Under the pieces are notes generated by a model. It made no database searches, had not been told where the DNA came from, and saw nothing but the letters and a program-made list of their open reading frames with translations. A DNA stretch of 64,000 nt, taken from NCBI GenBank assembly GCA_963556145.1, contig OY744473.1:868001-932000 (forward strand), in the 5' to 3' direction. The translations under genes and the position numbers were made by a program. Shown in pieces: positions 1 to 10,200 of this stretch (position 1 is the first letter of the stretch; the number at the start of each line of letters is the position of its first letter). Source of the stretch: Hygrocybe punicea (taxonomy: Eukaryota; Basidiomycota; Agaricomycetes; Agaricales; Hygrophoraceae).

Positions 1-2325
1 ACATCAGACTTACCACAAAACCTATGGGGAGAAGCCAAACTCCACTCAGTTTGGCTACACAACCGCGCTCCCACGCGAACCCTTGATGAAAACAAAACAC
101 CATACGAAATGGCAACAGGGAAGAAACTGGACTTGTCCGACCTGCACGAATGGGGTTGCAAAGCATGGGTAAAACGTCTAAATGCCAACAAACTCGAACC
201 CAAATCGGAAGAATGCCATTTTGTAGGCTACGACGACGAATCCAAAGCGTATCGTATCTACTGGCCCACGAAACGCAAAGTAAGCATCGAACGCGACGTC
301 TACTTCAACAGAGACGAAGCTACGTCACCTGGGATCGTCCACATGGAGGTGGAGACAGAACCATACGCCAATCCACCCAATCCCACAACACCAACAACAA
401 ATCAGACCACCAACAACACAAACCCAACTCACCTCGAACCACACAACCCTTCGATCCCGACAGATCAACACACAGACGCACAAGATCCACCCACAATGCC
501 TATACACCAAAAACGCCTCAGAAACGACGGACTAGACGAACCAGAACCCAACACTGGCCGCGGTTATCGACCTAGAAAACCGACAGGCTTCTATAGCAAC
601 CTACACAAAGGGAAAGACCCAGAAACGGCCGCAACGTCAGAACTACCCAACGAATACACGGCAGACGCAACAGAGGTAGAAGACGCGGACATTCCCTTTC
701 AAGACGCTATAGAATACGCCCTGACTGCCGGCGAAACAGAACCAGAAACCATCGAAGAGGCACTACAAGGTGCGGAAACAAAACAGTGGTCAGACGCAAT
801 TGAAAACGAACTCACCCAAATCGAGAAATTCAAAACATGGGACATCATCGAGGCACCCCCCGACGCCAACATAACGAAGTGCCGATACACCTTTCGCTAC
901 AAACGCAACCCCGACGGCCAAATAGCTAAGTATAAAGCCCGATTAGTAGCAAAAGGATTCACCCAAATCTACGGACTCGACTACTTCGAAACATTCGCCC
1001 CAGTAGTCAAACACGCCACACTCCGCGTCCTACTCTCGTTCGCAGCCAACAAAGGATCAGCGATACATCAGGCGGACGTCAAAAACGCGTACCTCAATGC
1101 CGAGCTCAAAGAGACCATATACATGGAATTACCGCCATTGTATACCCGTTTCAGAGAGCTCCCGCATAATCACCGGACCACCAACTTAATCTGCAAGCTA
1201 AACAAAGCACTCTACGGAACCAGGCAAGGCACCAACGAGTGGTACCGAAAGCTCAAGACCACCTTCCTCTCGCTGAACTACAAAGTATGTAGCGCCGACG
1301 AAGCAGTATTCTACCTGCTCGAAAACGACGACTACACAATAGTGGCCGCGGCTACCGACGACTTCACAATAATCGCAAGCACGATTAAACGCGCCCAGCG
1401 AATAAAACAGCAACTCAACGATCACTTCGAGATAGTCGACCTCGGAGAAATCAATTGGTTACTAGGCATCCACATCCAGCGCGACATCGCGAGACGCACG
1501 ATCGCACTCGGACAGCAGGCCTACATCAATCGGATAGTCACTAAGATGGGATTACAAGATGCCAGACCAGTAAACACGCCAATGGAACCTAACATCAACC
1601 TCAGTTACGATTCGCCGGCCGTCTCACCGGAATGTCTAAATCCCTCCGAGATATCCCAGTACCGAGAAGCCATCGGATCGCTAATGTACGCGGCAATTGC
1701 TACTCGCCCCGATATCGCATACGCAATCTCCACGCTATCGCGATTCATGCAAGCCCCCAGATCAACCCACTGGAAAGCCATCCTAAGAGTGTTCAAATAC
1801 CTCAAGGGAACCCGCGACTTAAGACTCGTACTAGGAGGAGATCACACAACGTTAATCGGCTACTCCGACGCGGACTGGGCTTCTCAAGCAGATCGTTACT
1901 CAATATCCGGATACGCCTTCCTTATAGGCGACGGCATCATCTCATGGAGCAGTAAAAAACAGCCCATAGTCACCTTATCCAGCACCGAATCCGAATACGT
2001 CGCACTCACACATTCGGCGAAGGAGATCATATGGCTACGAAAGTTAATATCCGAAATATTCGGGAACTTAACTTACCCATCCGAGCTGAACTGCGACAAT
2101 CAAGGGGCAATAATCCTCTCAAAAGACTCGACCTTTCACATGCGCACGAAGCACATCGACACTCGTTTTCATTTCATTCGACAAATCGTCGAACTCCAAT
2201 ACGTTACAATCAATTACTGCCCCACCGAAAACATGACGGCCGATACATTCACCAAATCCCTCGCACGTATCAAATTCGAGAAATTCCGAGACCAACTCGG
2301 ATTACAACCGCCGATTTTCGCTTGA
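1..2325 (+). CDS. Ty1/copia retrotransposon polyprotein, 3' part (end of integrase, reverse transcriptase, RNase H)
   Basis: The frame is open from base 1 to the TGA at 2325 and continues off the left edge. The first ~36 codons match the end of a copia integrase core (motifs LWGEA, NRAPT, TPYE). After a proline/threonine-rich linker comes reverse transcriptase (KARLVAKGF, DVKNAYLN, then TDDF where copia elements usually have YVDD). It ends with a copia RNase H (SDADWA, TLSSTESEY, HIDTRFHF, KSLARIKF). The enzyme would copy element RNA into DNA and insert it. The frame has no stop or shift over 775 codons, unlike every other element here, so this copy is probably young. A polypurine tract and a 3' LTR follow directly. 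The family call is firm; activity is not shown because the 5' half is outside the window. Confidence 0.93.
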   Translation, partial: TSDLPQNLWGEAKLHSVWLHNRAPTRTLDENKTPYEMATGKKLDLSDLHEWGCKAWVKRLNANKLEPKSEECHFVGYDDESKAYRIYWPTKRKVSIERDVYFNRDEATSPGIVHMEVETEPYANPPNPTTPTTNQTTNNTNPTHLEPHNPSIPTDQHTDAQDPPTMPIHQKRLRNDGLDEPEPNTGRGYRPRKPTGFYSNLHKGKDPETAATSELPNEYTADATEVEDADIPFQDAIEYALTAGETEPETIEEALQGAETKQWSDAIENELTQIEKFKTWDIIEAPPDANITKCRYTFRYKRNPDGQIAKYKARLVAKGFTQIYGLDYFETFAPVVKHATLRVLLSFAANKGSAIHQADVKNAYLNAELKETIYMELPPLYTRFRELPHNHRTTNLICKLNKALYGTRQGTNEWYRKLKTTFLSLNYKVCSADEAVFYLLENDDYTIVAAATDDFTIIASTIKRAQRIKQQLNDHFEIVDLGEINWLLGIHIQRDIARRTIALGQQAYINRIVTKMGLQDARPVNTPMEPNINLSYDSPAVSPECLNPSEISQYREAIGSLMYAAIATRPDIAYAISTLSRFMQAPRSTHWKAILRVFKYLKGTRDLRLVLGGDHTTLIGYSDADWASQADRYSISGYAFLIGDGIISWSSKKQPIVTLSSTESEYVALTHSAKEIIWLRKLISEIFGNLTYPSELNCDNQGAIILSKDSTFHMRTKHIDTRFHFIRQIVELQYVTINYCPTENMTADTFTKSLARIKFEKFRDQLGLQPPIFA

Positions 2326-2613
2326 GGAGGGGTGTTGAATTTACAACCTACATATCGGCTTATCCTATCCCAATATGGACAATTACATAATATTTCATTC
2401 ATTACATTTTTCGTACGATTCCTTACTCCTCAGTTGTTCCATCATTAACAACTGAGAAGTAAGTGCACACTATTCATTGCTACACACATTCATTAACACA
2501 TTATCCAGTATCCATTCACTTAGGTAGAGAATAACAATCAGTTGTTCCATCATTAACAACTGAGAATATCCATTCACTTAGAAATATCCCCGATTGGTTC
2601 TATAAACTCAACA
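2324..2613 (+). repeat. Polypurine tract (2324-2332) and 3' LTR of the copia element (2333-2613)
   Basis: A purine run (gaggagggg) overlaps the pol stop and is followed by TGTTGA at 2333. The matching inverted end TCAACA lies at 2608-2613, giving a 281-bp LTR, a usual copia size. Inside, a 28-bp motif occurs twice (2431-2458 and 2539-2566); each copy is itself a palindrome with CAGTTGTT/AACAACTG arms. A target duplication cannot be tested because the 5' LTR is off the window. Confidence 0.8.
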
Positions 2614-2750
2614 CCGCCACCTCATACCACTTCCCAAGGCCACTCAATGCCTGTCGTGACACCGTACAAGCCGTCCCCGCGGCATTCGAGCCCTCAACGC
2701 TGTGCCACGTCACCCAACAGCCAACCCCCACATCTTACCATCCGAGGCCA
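2614..2750. other. Short spacer, no feature seen
   Basis: C-rich sequence downstream of the copia LTR, leading into the proline-rich ORF. Nothing recognisable. Confidence 0.4.
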
Positions 2751-3641
2751 ATGACCACCGCATATGCCAGCCCCCACACTCTCATTCACGCCCCTGGACC
2801 TCTGTATGGCCCCTCCCTGTGTGAAATGAGTCCGTCCCCATCCCTCTTCATCCCACGCGAGCCGCCACGTCACCCCACCTCGACCCCCACTCTTGACCCC
2901 CAATCCCAAGCCATCCCCATCCTCGTCCACCCCCGTTCAACCACCTACGCCCTTGACCAACCCCACGATGCCCCCCCTGTCCATTTGCGAGCTCAAACGA
3001 AGCCCCCGACTATCCACAACCACGAACCCACGCCCACCAGCCACCCAAGCCCGTTCCCCAACCTGACGCACCCGCAACTGAATCCCTACACCCACGCCCA
3101 AGTCCTGTCACTCCCATCAACGTCCCCGTCGTCATTCCCAACCGCGCACAAAGATCCCCAGACCCCACTTCTACATATCCACACACCCACGCTCATTGGC
3201 CGTCAACATCCGTTCCTCGACCTCGTACCCCCGTCTCCATCGTCCTATGCCCACGTCTCCGTCCCTGCACCTTTGCCTACGTCCCCGCCATTGTCTCCCC
3301 CCATCCTACCTATTTACTCTATGAGTTTAGTACACGGACCCTCCGCCTTCAATGACCTCCCCTTCCTTCTTGCTTCACCCTCACCCACACCACCTTTGAC
3401 CCCGATACCCCTCGACAACCCCTTCCCACGTGTCCTCAATGGACTTTTCAGAATCACTTCCCCCTCAGCACCCGATCCTGACTCTACCCAGCCCATTGTC
3501 GCCGATGATCTTCCTCCAGCAACCTCACTCGCCATCAAGCTTGTCATAATCACCCTCAAGGCCCTCAAGATTTTTGAGCAGAGATTAGCAGAGATGTCAG
3601 AAAGGATAGAGAGTCTGGAAAGGAGGCAGCTTGTGGTTTGA
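2751..3641 (+). CDS. Unrecognised proline-rich ORF, 296 codons
   Basis: An open frame rich in proline, serine, threonine and histidine, ending in a predicted charged helix (IFEQRLAEMSERIESLERRQ) that could form a short coiled coil. The composition follows the C-rich DNA strand, so much of the protein may be an artefact of base bias. Only the last ~50 residues look protein-like. It lies between two transposons and has no family I recognise; it could be a remnant of a transposon ORF such as a gag-like protein. Start chosen as the first ATG. Confidence 0.25.
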   Translation: MTTAYASPHTLIHAPGPLYGPSLCEMSPSPSLFIPREPPRHPTSTPTLDPQSQAIPILVHPRSTTYALDQPHDAPPVHLRAQTKPPTIHNHEPTPTSHPSPFPNLTHPQLNPYTHAQVLSLPSTSPSSFPTAHKDPQTPLLHIHTPTLIGRQHPFLDLVPPSPSSYAHVSVPAPLPTSPPLSPPILPIYSMSLVHGPSAFNDLPFLLASPSPTPPLTPIPLDNPFPRVLNGLFRITSPSAPDPDSTQPIVADDLPPATSLAIKLVIITLKALKIFEQRLAEMSERIESLERRQLVV

Positions 3642-4049
3642 CTTTTTATTTTATCTTTGAGTATATTCCCCACCCACTTTCATTCCCTCCCTCTTTTTTT
3701 ATTTCTTTATTATCCTTGTGTTTATGACTGAGGGCAGTCATTATTAGAGTCCCCTGTGGATGTAGAGATCCATATCTCTGTGGGCACGTATTCTTCTATT
3801 TTCCTTCCCTCTGCATTCCCCTCTCTTCATTTCCTTCATACACTCCCTTTTATAGATACTATACAGTACCTATATAGTGGCTTGTGTACATAGTTACAAA
3901 CAAGAAGAGTTTTGGGTTTCTATCCCATTGACAACAAACTCGCACATCAAATCCGCGCCTACCCAGGCCGCGTTCACCACAACGGATACTTGTGGATCAG
4001 GGATTACCCTTATCCTGCATTTGCCTAGTCAACGTGCATGTAGCTGATG
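3642..4049. other. Non-coding, T-rich stretch
   Basis: T-rich then mixed sequence between the proline-rich ORF and the truncated hAT end. It contains a TATA-like run near 3871-3880. No gene or repeat recognised. Confidence 0.4.
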
Positions 4050-5136
4050 TAGCAACATGTTCATGTTCTTCCTTTTGGCAATTGTTTCAGCAGAATGTCT
4101 TGGACATTTGCCCTGCGCCATGGTTCTTTCAAGGTATATCAGTCAAACAATAATGCATCACAAAAATGTTGTCTAATTTCAATGGGATTAGCCTATGTGG
4201 ACCATTCTATCCTCCTTCATGGCCAAATGTGCTTTCGCCCAACATTTTTTCGGCCTGCTATGAGTGTTTTTTGTCTCAAGTTCAAGAAAAGAATGGCAGC
4301 TGACAATCTTGGTGAGCAATGATTCCTTTCAGTGTCTTATCTTGTGCACTTAATGGATATCAAGTGTCTACATGCTGTTGTGGACAACACCATTATTGGC
4401 ACAGGAGTGATCAACTCCCTATATAATCCTCAACGCCTGCACCACACCCCTTCCTTACCCCCAGCCATGCCCAGACCCTATTTCAAGATCCCAATTGGTG
4501 GTAGCCCAGCAGGTATGTTGTCTTCGCTCTCCATCTGCCATCTCTCATCGTCATCACCACCCCAATCCCAGGCCACAACCTCAGTGATGCCATGTTTTGC
4601 ATTGCTTTTTCACCAAACACATCAATGCCCCATGAGTCATGTACGTCTCATCGTTGAGAGTTATGTGGTTCATAATATGATTAATGAATCCAGCAGCTTA
4701 TTGTCACATCAGACTTGACAGCTTGGACTTCAAGGTGAAACTTGGAGCGAGGCACATGTCGACACTACAGTAGAATGATGGAATAAGATATTCGACCATC
4801 CAGGAGTGCTACATACAACTTTGAGTTTGATTGACCCCAATGATTTTGCTGCTGACAAAACATGCTCCATGATGCGATGGTTGATAGGTTGGTTGTGGGC
4901 ATGGTAATGTGGCAAGACCAATGAAATGTTAATGGACAGCTGAAAATGTTCATGCCATCTGCACCGGTTAAAAGGGCATGAGAAGACAGGGAAAACCCTG
5001 GTATTAACATTGACCTTGTATTTTACACAAAAACCAATCTTTCATTAGTACAGCAGCTGTCGACATTGTGAGCCATGGGCAATGCCAGACAACAAGCTGC
5101 AAGGCAGAAAACACACCGAAAACCTCAAAATTATTA

Positions 5137-5860
5137 TTGCTATTTTCATATATAATGACATTTTGAAAAACAAATCTTTTAAAGAAGGAGGTCCTAGTAC
5201 AATGATAACTTGTGAAATACTGCACCAAATTACATAGTCTGAGAGGGATAGCTTGTCTATGTTCTAAGGGCCATCTTTCCCTCTATTTACAATTTTAAAA
5301 TATGTGTTATATAAAAAGGTATAGGTGAATTGTTGATTTGAGTCATTGCAACTTGTACAATGAATATCTTTTCAAGAAATGCTTGGATTGACATGGTTGT
5401 AGAGAGAAAGTTGTTCTATTTCTCAAGGGCTACAAGGGCCCATACCGCGTTTTTCTGTACTTTGAAACTTTGAAGGAGAATTACACAAAAACAACCTCTG
5501 CATAAATAACATTACAATAATCTGCTAAAGTCCAAAATACAAGAAAACGTGGTATGGGCCCTTGTAGCCCTTGAAAAATAGAACAACTTTCTCTCTACAA
5601 TCATGTCAATCCAAGCATTTCTTGTAAAGATATTCATTATACAAGTTGCAATGACTCAAATCAACAATTCACCTATAACTTTTTATATCACACATATTTT
5701 GAAATTGTAAATAGAGGGAAAGATGGCCCTTAGAACATAGACAAACTATCCCTCTCAGACTATGTAATTTGGTGCAGTATTTCACAGGTTATCATTTTAC
5801 TAAAACCTCCTTCTTTAAAAGATTTGTTTTTCAAAATGTCATTATATATGAAAATAGCAA
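5137..5860. mobile_element. 724-bp foldback MITE with TA target duplication
   Basis: Two inverted arms of about 320 bp (5137-5455 and 5548-5860) read almost the same on opposite strands, starting TTGCTATTTTC and ending GAAAATAGCAA. TA dinucleotides flank it at 5135-5136 and 5861-5862. The paralogous sequence near 34191-34210 runs straight through with a single TA, so it serves as the empty site. TA duplication and terminal repeats fit a non-autonomous Tc1/mariner-type element. There is no coding capacity; short ORFs in the arms are incidental. Confidence 0.85.
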
Positions 5861-5928
5861 TAAATTTCCTAATTTGGAAGTTTATTTGGGTTTAAATAAT
5901 ATATTTATTATAATATATTTACTATAGT

Positions 5929-7030
5929 CTAATCATGCTTGAAGAAACTCCGCAGAATGTCGGGTCACCACTGCTGACTCCTCAGCCATTCACTGGCTAA
6001 TCCTTGGAGTCCCTTGTATACTCTCGCTTCAGCTATCTACCACTTGCCATCATGCTTATTGCACTGTCTCACTCTGCCCTGTTCTATCCGCCCTTTATAT
6101 TCCTCAAGGGAACTCCTGTCCTTTCATCAAGGACCGCAGTCTTCCCTTGAGTAAGTGTTTTTTAGCTATCTTTCATGGTTACCCATCTCACATTTTAAAC
6201 TTATCATTCTTCAGTTGTATCTTCTTATTCTTTGCACTCTCCCACCCTTTACCGCTTCCCTTTGTCCTTATCAGTTACACAGCCATGTACTTTGTAATGA
6301 TCAGTCCTGGGCACCTGCTTCTGACTTATGACGTGACAAATGCACTTTTATTATTTGCGCGATTGAGGCTGCACGGCCGCGCGAATTGGAACCGCGTGGT
6401 TTCACAACTTCTTTTTAGCAATGCTGTTATATTTACTTGCAGTTTGGGGAGATTACAAGGTTCATTTTACATTCTACCTGCATACTTAGATACTTTTAGT
6501 CAACTATTAACTACATTTCAGCAAGGAGCAGTCTCACTCTCAGCACAAGAGAGAAATCAACGACCTGCCTTTTTTGGTTGCGAGGCTCATGTGATATCCA
6601 ATTTGATTTGCTGCCATCGTGATGGCCTGGAGTCCCTGGACCCAACGATCAGATCATGCGATCAAATCTCTCCATCACGAACCTTGCCCAAAATGAGAAA
6701 ACCAAACAAGGCGGCCACTGAGTTCTCCTTCTCACTGAGGCTCCTTTATGCTGTACAAGCCTTGCTGAAATGTAGTTAATAGTTGACTAAAAGTATATGC
6801 AGGTAGAATGTAAAATGAACCTTGTAATCTCCCCAAACTGCAAGTAAATATAACAGCATTGCTAAAAAAGGAAGTTGTGAAACCGTGCGGTTCCAATTCA
6901 CGCGGCTGCGCAGCCTCAATCGCGCAAATAATAAAAGTGCATTTGTCACGTCATACTGACTTACAGAGCAGCGCCGCAGACATCTTTACTCTTCCGTTTT
7001 CAAGAAGAACAACTGAAGTGGCGTGATTAG
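5929..7030. mobile_element. Candidate inserted element with 10-bp inverted ends, carrying a second foldback element
   Basis: Compared with the uninterrupted copy near 34215-34230, about 1.1 kb of extra DNA sits here. It begins with CTAATCATGC (5929-5938) and ends with GCGTGATTAG (7021-7030), a 10-bp inverted repeat with one mismatch, directly next to the hAT terminal block. No convincing target duplication or transposase gene is seen. It encloses the foldback element at 6327-6955. The boundaries are an inference from the comparison. Confidence 0.4.
6327..6955. mobile_element. 629-bp long-arm foldback element with 6-bp flanking duplication
   Basis: Inverted arms of about 200 bp (6327-6526 and 6759-6955) start TATGACGTGAC and end GTCACGTCATA. 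CTGACT flanks both sides (6321-6326, 6956-6961); if the ends are taken two bases further in, the duplication becomes 10 bp with one mismatch, as in Mutator-like elements. The arms differ by a few changes. It is non-coding; a 210-codon ORF starting at 6147 merely runs across it. Confidence 0.75.
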
Positions 7031-7157
7031 AACGGCTAAAAACGGCTAGCCGTGGCTAAGCCAAGGTTTAACCGTTAGCCGAGCAACGGCTCGGCTCGGC
7101 TAATCTTCGGCTCGGCTCAATCGGCTCACGGTTTCGGACCGAGCCGTGGCAACACTA
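7031..7157 (+). repeat. GGCT-rich terminal block of the hAT family (right end)
   Basis: A dense run of GGCT/AGCC words ending in ccgtGGCAACACTA. The same block forms the right end of the complete hAT element (34227-34354), and a related block forms its left end from 24982. The repeated GGCT words are probably subterminal transposase-binding sites, as known for hAT elements (inference). Confidence 0.8.
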
Positions 7158-7245
7158 ATCCGGGCCGCGCCAAGTCATGTGAATTGAAAACGCGAAGGTC
7201 ACGCGTTGTGACGCCAAACACGCTGCGCGGCGTCAAACCGTGAAC

Positions 7246-10200
7246 ATGCGCATCGAAGAATTGGTGCTGGAAGGTAGCGCAATCCCACTCGCCTGTAGCA
7301 AACGCTCACAACCTGTCAGGCTTCAAGTCCTACCCAGTACGGACACAGATCACAGGTTGGGATCCGTCATTCAACGCCATAACAGGTCTCAATGGCTCTG
7401 GTAAATCAAACATCCTCGACGCCATCTGCTTCGTCCTCGGCATCACAAACATGGCCCAGGTTCGTTCATTTCTCTCCAAAATCGCGTTCTTTTTATTTAT
7501 TATTGGGGGGCACATAGATGCGCGCACAGAACCAGCAAGACCTCATTTACAAACGTGGCCAGGCAGGTATCACCAAAGCTAGCGTTACAATCGTATTCGA
7601 CAACTCGGATCGTGAGAAAAGTCCTGTCGGATTCGAGAATTGCAAACAAATCACCGTTACGCGACAGGTGCGCGTTTTCTATTGAATAAATCCTCCTCTT
7701 CAACATCGCACAGATCGCACTCCCAAATATATCTAAATACCTCCTGAACGGCCACAAATCCCAACAACACACAATCCAAACCCTCTTCCAAAGCGTACAA
7801 CTCAACATCAACAATCCAAATTTCCTCATCATGCAGGGCCGAATCACAAAGGTATGCTAACCCTCCTCCCTTTCCAAACCCCTACACTACCCTTCCCCAA
7901 ACTCAAGGTCCTCAACATGCGCCCACAAGAAATCCTCGGCATGGTCGAAGAAGCCGCCGGAACCCGCATGTTCGAAGAACGCAAAGACAAAGCCCAACGC
8001 ACAATGGGCAAAAAAGAAAAACGCGTCCTCGAAATAACTTCCCTCCTTGCAGAAGAAATCACTCCAAAACTAGACGCACTCCGCGCTGAAAAACGCGCCT
8101 TCCTCGCCTGGCAAAAAGCTTGTACCGAGCTCGAACGTATCGGACGCGTCCTCCGTGCGTGGGAGTGGGCGGAGGGACGCGAGCGCGTGGAGCGCCGCCA
8201 AGCCGAAATGGATGCTAAGGAGGAGGAGATGGATCACGTGAGCCAGGCGAGGGAACGCTGTCTCCGTGAAGGTGAGGCTGCGGAGAAGGACGCTGGGGAT
8301 GTCGTAGCTAGACGAGAGCAGGAGTTGCGTAAGGGCGGCAAGTTCAAAAAACGTGAAGAGGAGGTGGCTGAGCTCGAAAAGGATCTCGTCAAACTCAGAA
8401 CACAGGTAGAGATCAAACATACCACTATCGCAGACGAGGACACTAAAATCACTGCTCTCGTCACGGAACTCAAAGAGGTACGTGGTCGTTTCTCTCTGTC
8501 GGATTTCCCTGATCACATACACGTGACAGTTGGAGGCGTCACTAGCGCAGAAACGGGCACAGGTCCAAGACCTCACGACATCTTACGCCACCGTCAAAGA
8601 CGCGCATACGACAACCCAAACCACCCTCGCCAACGCCGAAGAACTACTACAAACCCTCCTCACCGGCCTCTCCTCCAACGGTACCGGCTCCGGCTCCGGC
8701 ACCGCGGCCGGTGGCGGCGGCGGTTACATGGGCCAACTCGCCGACGCCAAAGTCCGTCTCGCCCAAGCCAGCACCGAAGAAGAACAATGCCGGGTACGCT
8801 TAGGGATGAACGAACGTGAGCTCAAAGCGCTCGCTACGCGCTGGAAAGAGGTGGAGCGCGAGGCGGCGGAGGGAAGGCGGAGCTTGGATACTATGCTGGC
8901 TGACGTCGAGAAGGCCCGAAGGAAGGTGGCTGAGTCTGGTTGGAGCGCGGAGCGGGAGCGGGAGGACGAAGCTGCGCTTAGAGCTGCCAAAGAAGATGTC
9001 AGACGATTCACCGAGGTGCGGCGTGGACGATGTTCACGATCCCTTTCTTAATGGCTCACACGCACACACATATTATTAGGAACGAGACATGTTGAAACAA
9101 CGTCTCTCCGCCGTCGATTTCACATACACATCGCCCTCTCTCAACTTTGACCGAACCAAAGTAAAAGGCCTCATCGCGTCCCTCGTGTCGCTCGCACCAC
9201 AGGATTTTGACAAGTCCACGGCGCTGGAGGTGACTGCAGGTGGGAAACTGTACAATGTGGTCGTGGAAGACGAGCTGGTGGGGAAAGAGCTCCTCTTGAA
9301 TGGACGTCTCAAGAAACGCGTCACGATCATCCCTCTGAACAAGATCAATGCGTTCAAAATGTCTGCACAGGTGCGTTTTTTTGCAACAAACCTTTCCTTT
9401 GGCATTTCCGTTTATATATCCACCAATTAAGAAACTCCAAGCAGCGACATCCCTCGCCCCAGGACGCGTCCGGCTCGCCCTATCACTCGTCGGGCACACA
9501 CCGGACGTCGCACGCGCCATGGCTTTCGTCTTTGGCGACACCCTCATCTGCGACGACGCCGCCTCTGCCCAACGCGTGACTTTCTCTCCCCAAGTCGGAG
9601 GTGCACGCGCGGTGACGCTCGATGGGGACGTCTACGATCCCAGCGGGACGCTTAGTGGTGGGGCGCCTCCGAGTGGGAGTGGGCTGCTTGTGAGGGTGCA
9701 GGAGCTGTTGGGTGCGGAGGCCCGGGTTGGGGAGGCGAGAGCGCGGTTGGCGGAGTTGCAGAGGGTGGAGGAAGGGGAGGGTGGTGGGGGGAGGGAGGGG
9801 TGGAGGAGGCTTGTGAGGGAGTTGGAGATCAAGGAGCATGAGATGCGGTTGCTTAGGGAGCAGGTGGAGGGGAGCAATGCGACCAGAGTATGTGTAGATG
9901 ATTTTCTTTTGGACGGGGAGGTGGAGGAATGACGGCTAACATTTTCCTCCTTTCGACGTGGTAAAGGTCGGAGTGCAGGTGGATGAATTGAAGAAGACCA
10001 TCGTGGATTTGAAGACTGCGTTGCAGAGTGCCAAGGACAAGCAGACTGCTGCGACAGAGGAGTGTCGGAACCTGGAGAAAGATATGGCCGAGTTCAAGGA
10101 CAACAAGGAGGGAAAGACCAATGAGCTCAAAGTATTGTTTTTATTTTTTCCTTATCTTTTTCTCTTTTCCTTTTTCAACCAAGTTAATCTTTGAATCATT

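Larger units (their letters stand above)
4050..7157 (+). mobile_element. Truncated right end of a hAT-family element, with nested insertions
   Basis: Sequence from about 4050 to 5884 is a diverged copy of 32951-34226, the right subterminal part of the complete hAT element at 24982-34354. The last 127 bp (7031-7157) match that element's terminal block and end in GGCAACACTA. Between these parts lie a TA-flanked foldback element (5137-5860) and about 1.1 kb of further inserted DNA (5929-7030). The left part of the element, including any transposase, is missing, so this is a remnant. The right tip lies 88 bp upstream of the smc2 start codon, so smc2's upstream region is largely transposon-derived. 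Confidence 0.75.

Noticed and set aside
4050..5130. Small coding gene around 4095-4322, first taken for a transposase fragment
   Set aside because: The second copy (32951-34226) does not share an open frame, and it lies in the subterminal part of the hAT element.
6147..6779. 210-codon ORF with hydrophobic N terminus
   Set aside because: It runs through one arm and the loop of the foldback element at 6327-6955 and shows no family motif; it is an artefact of the repeat.
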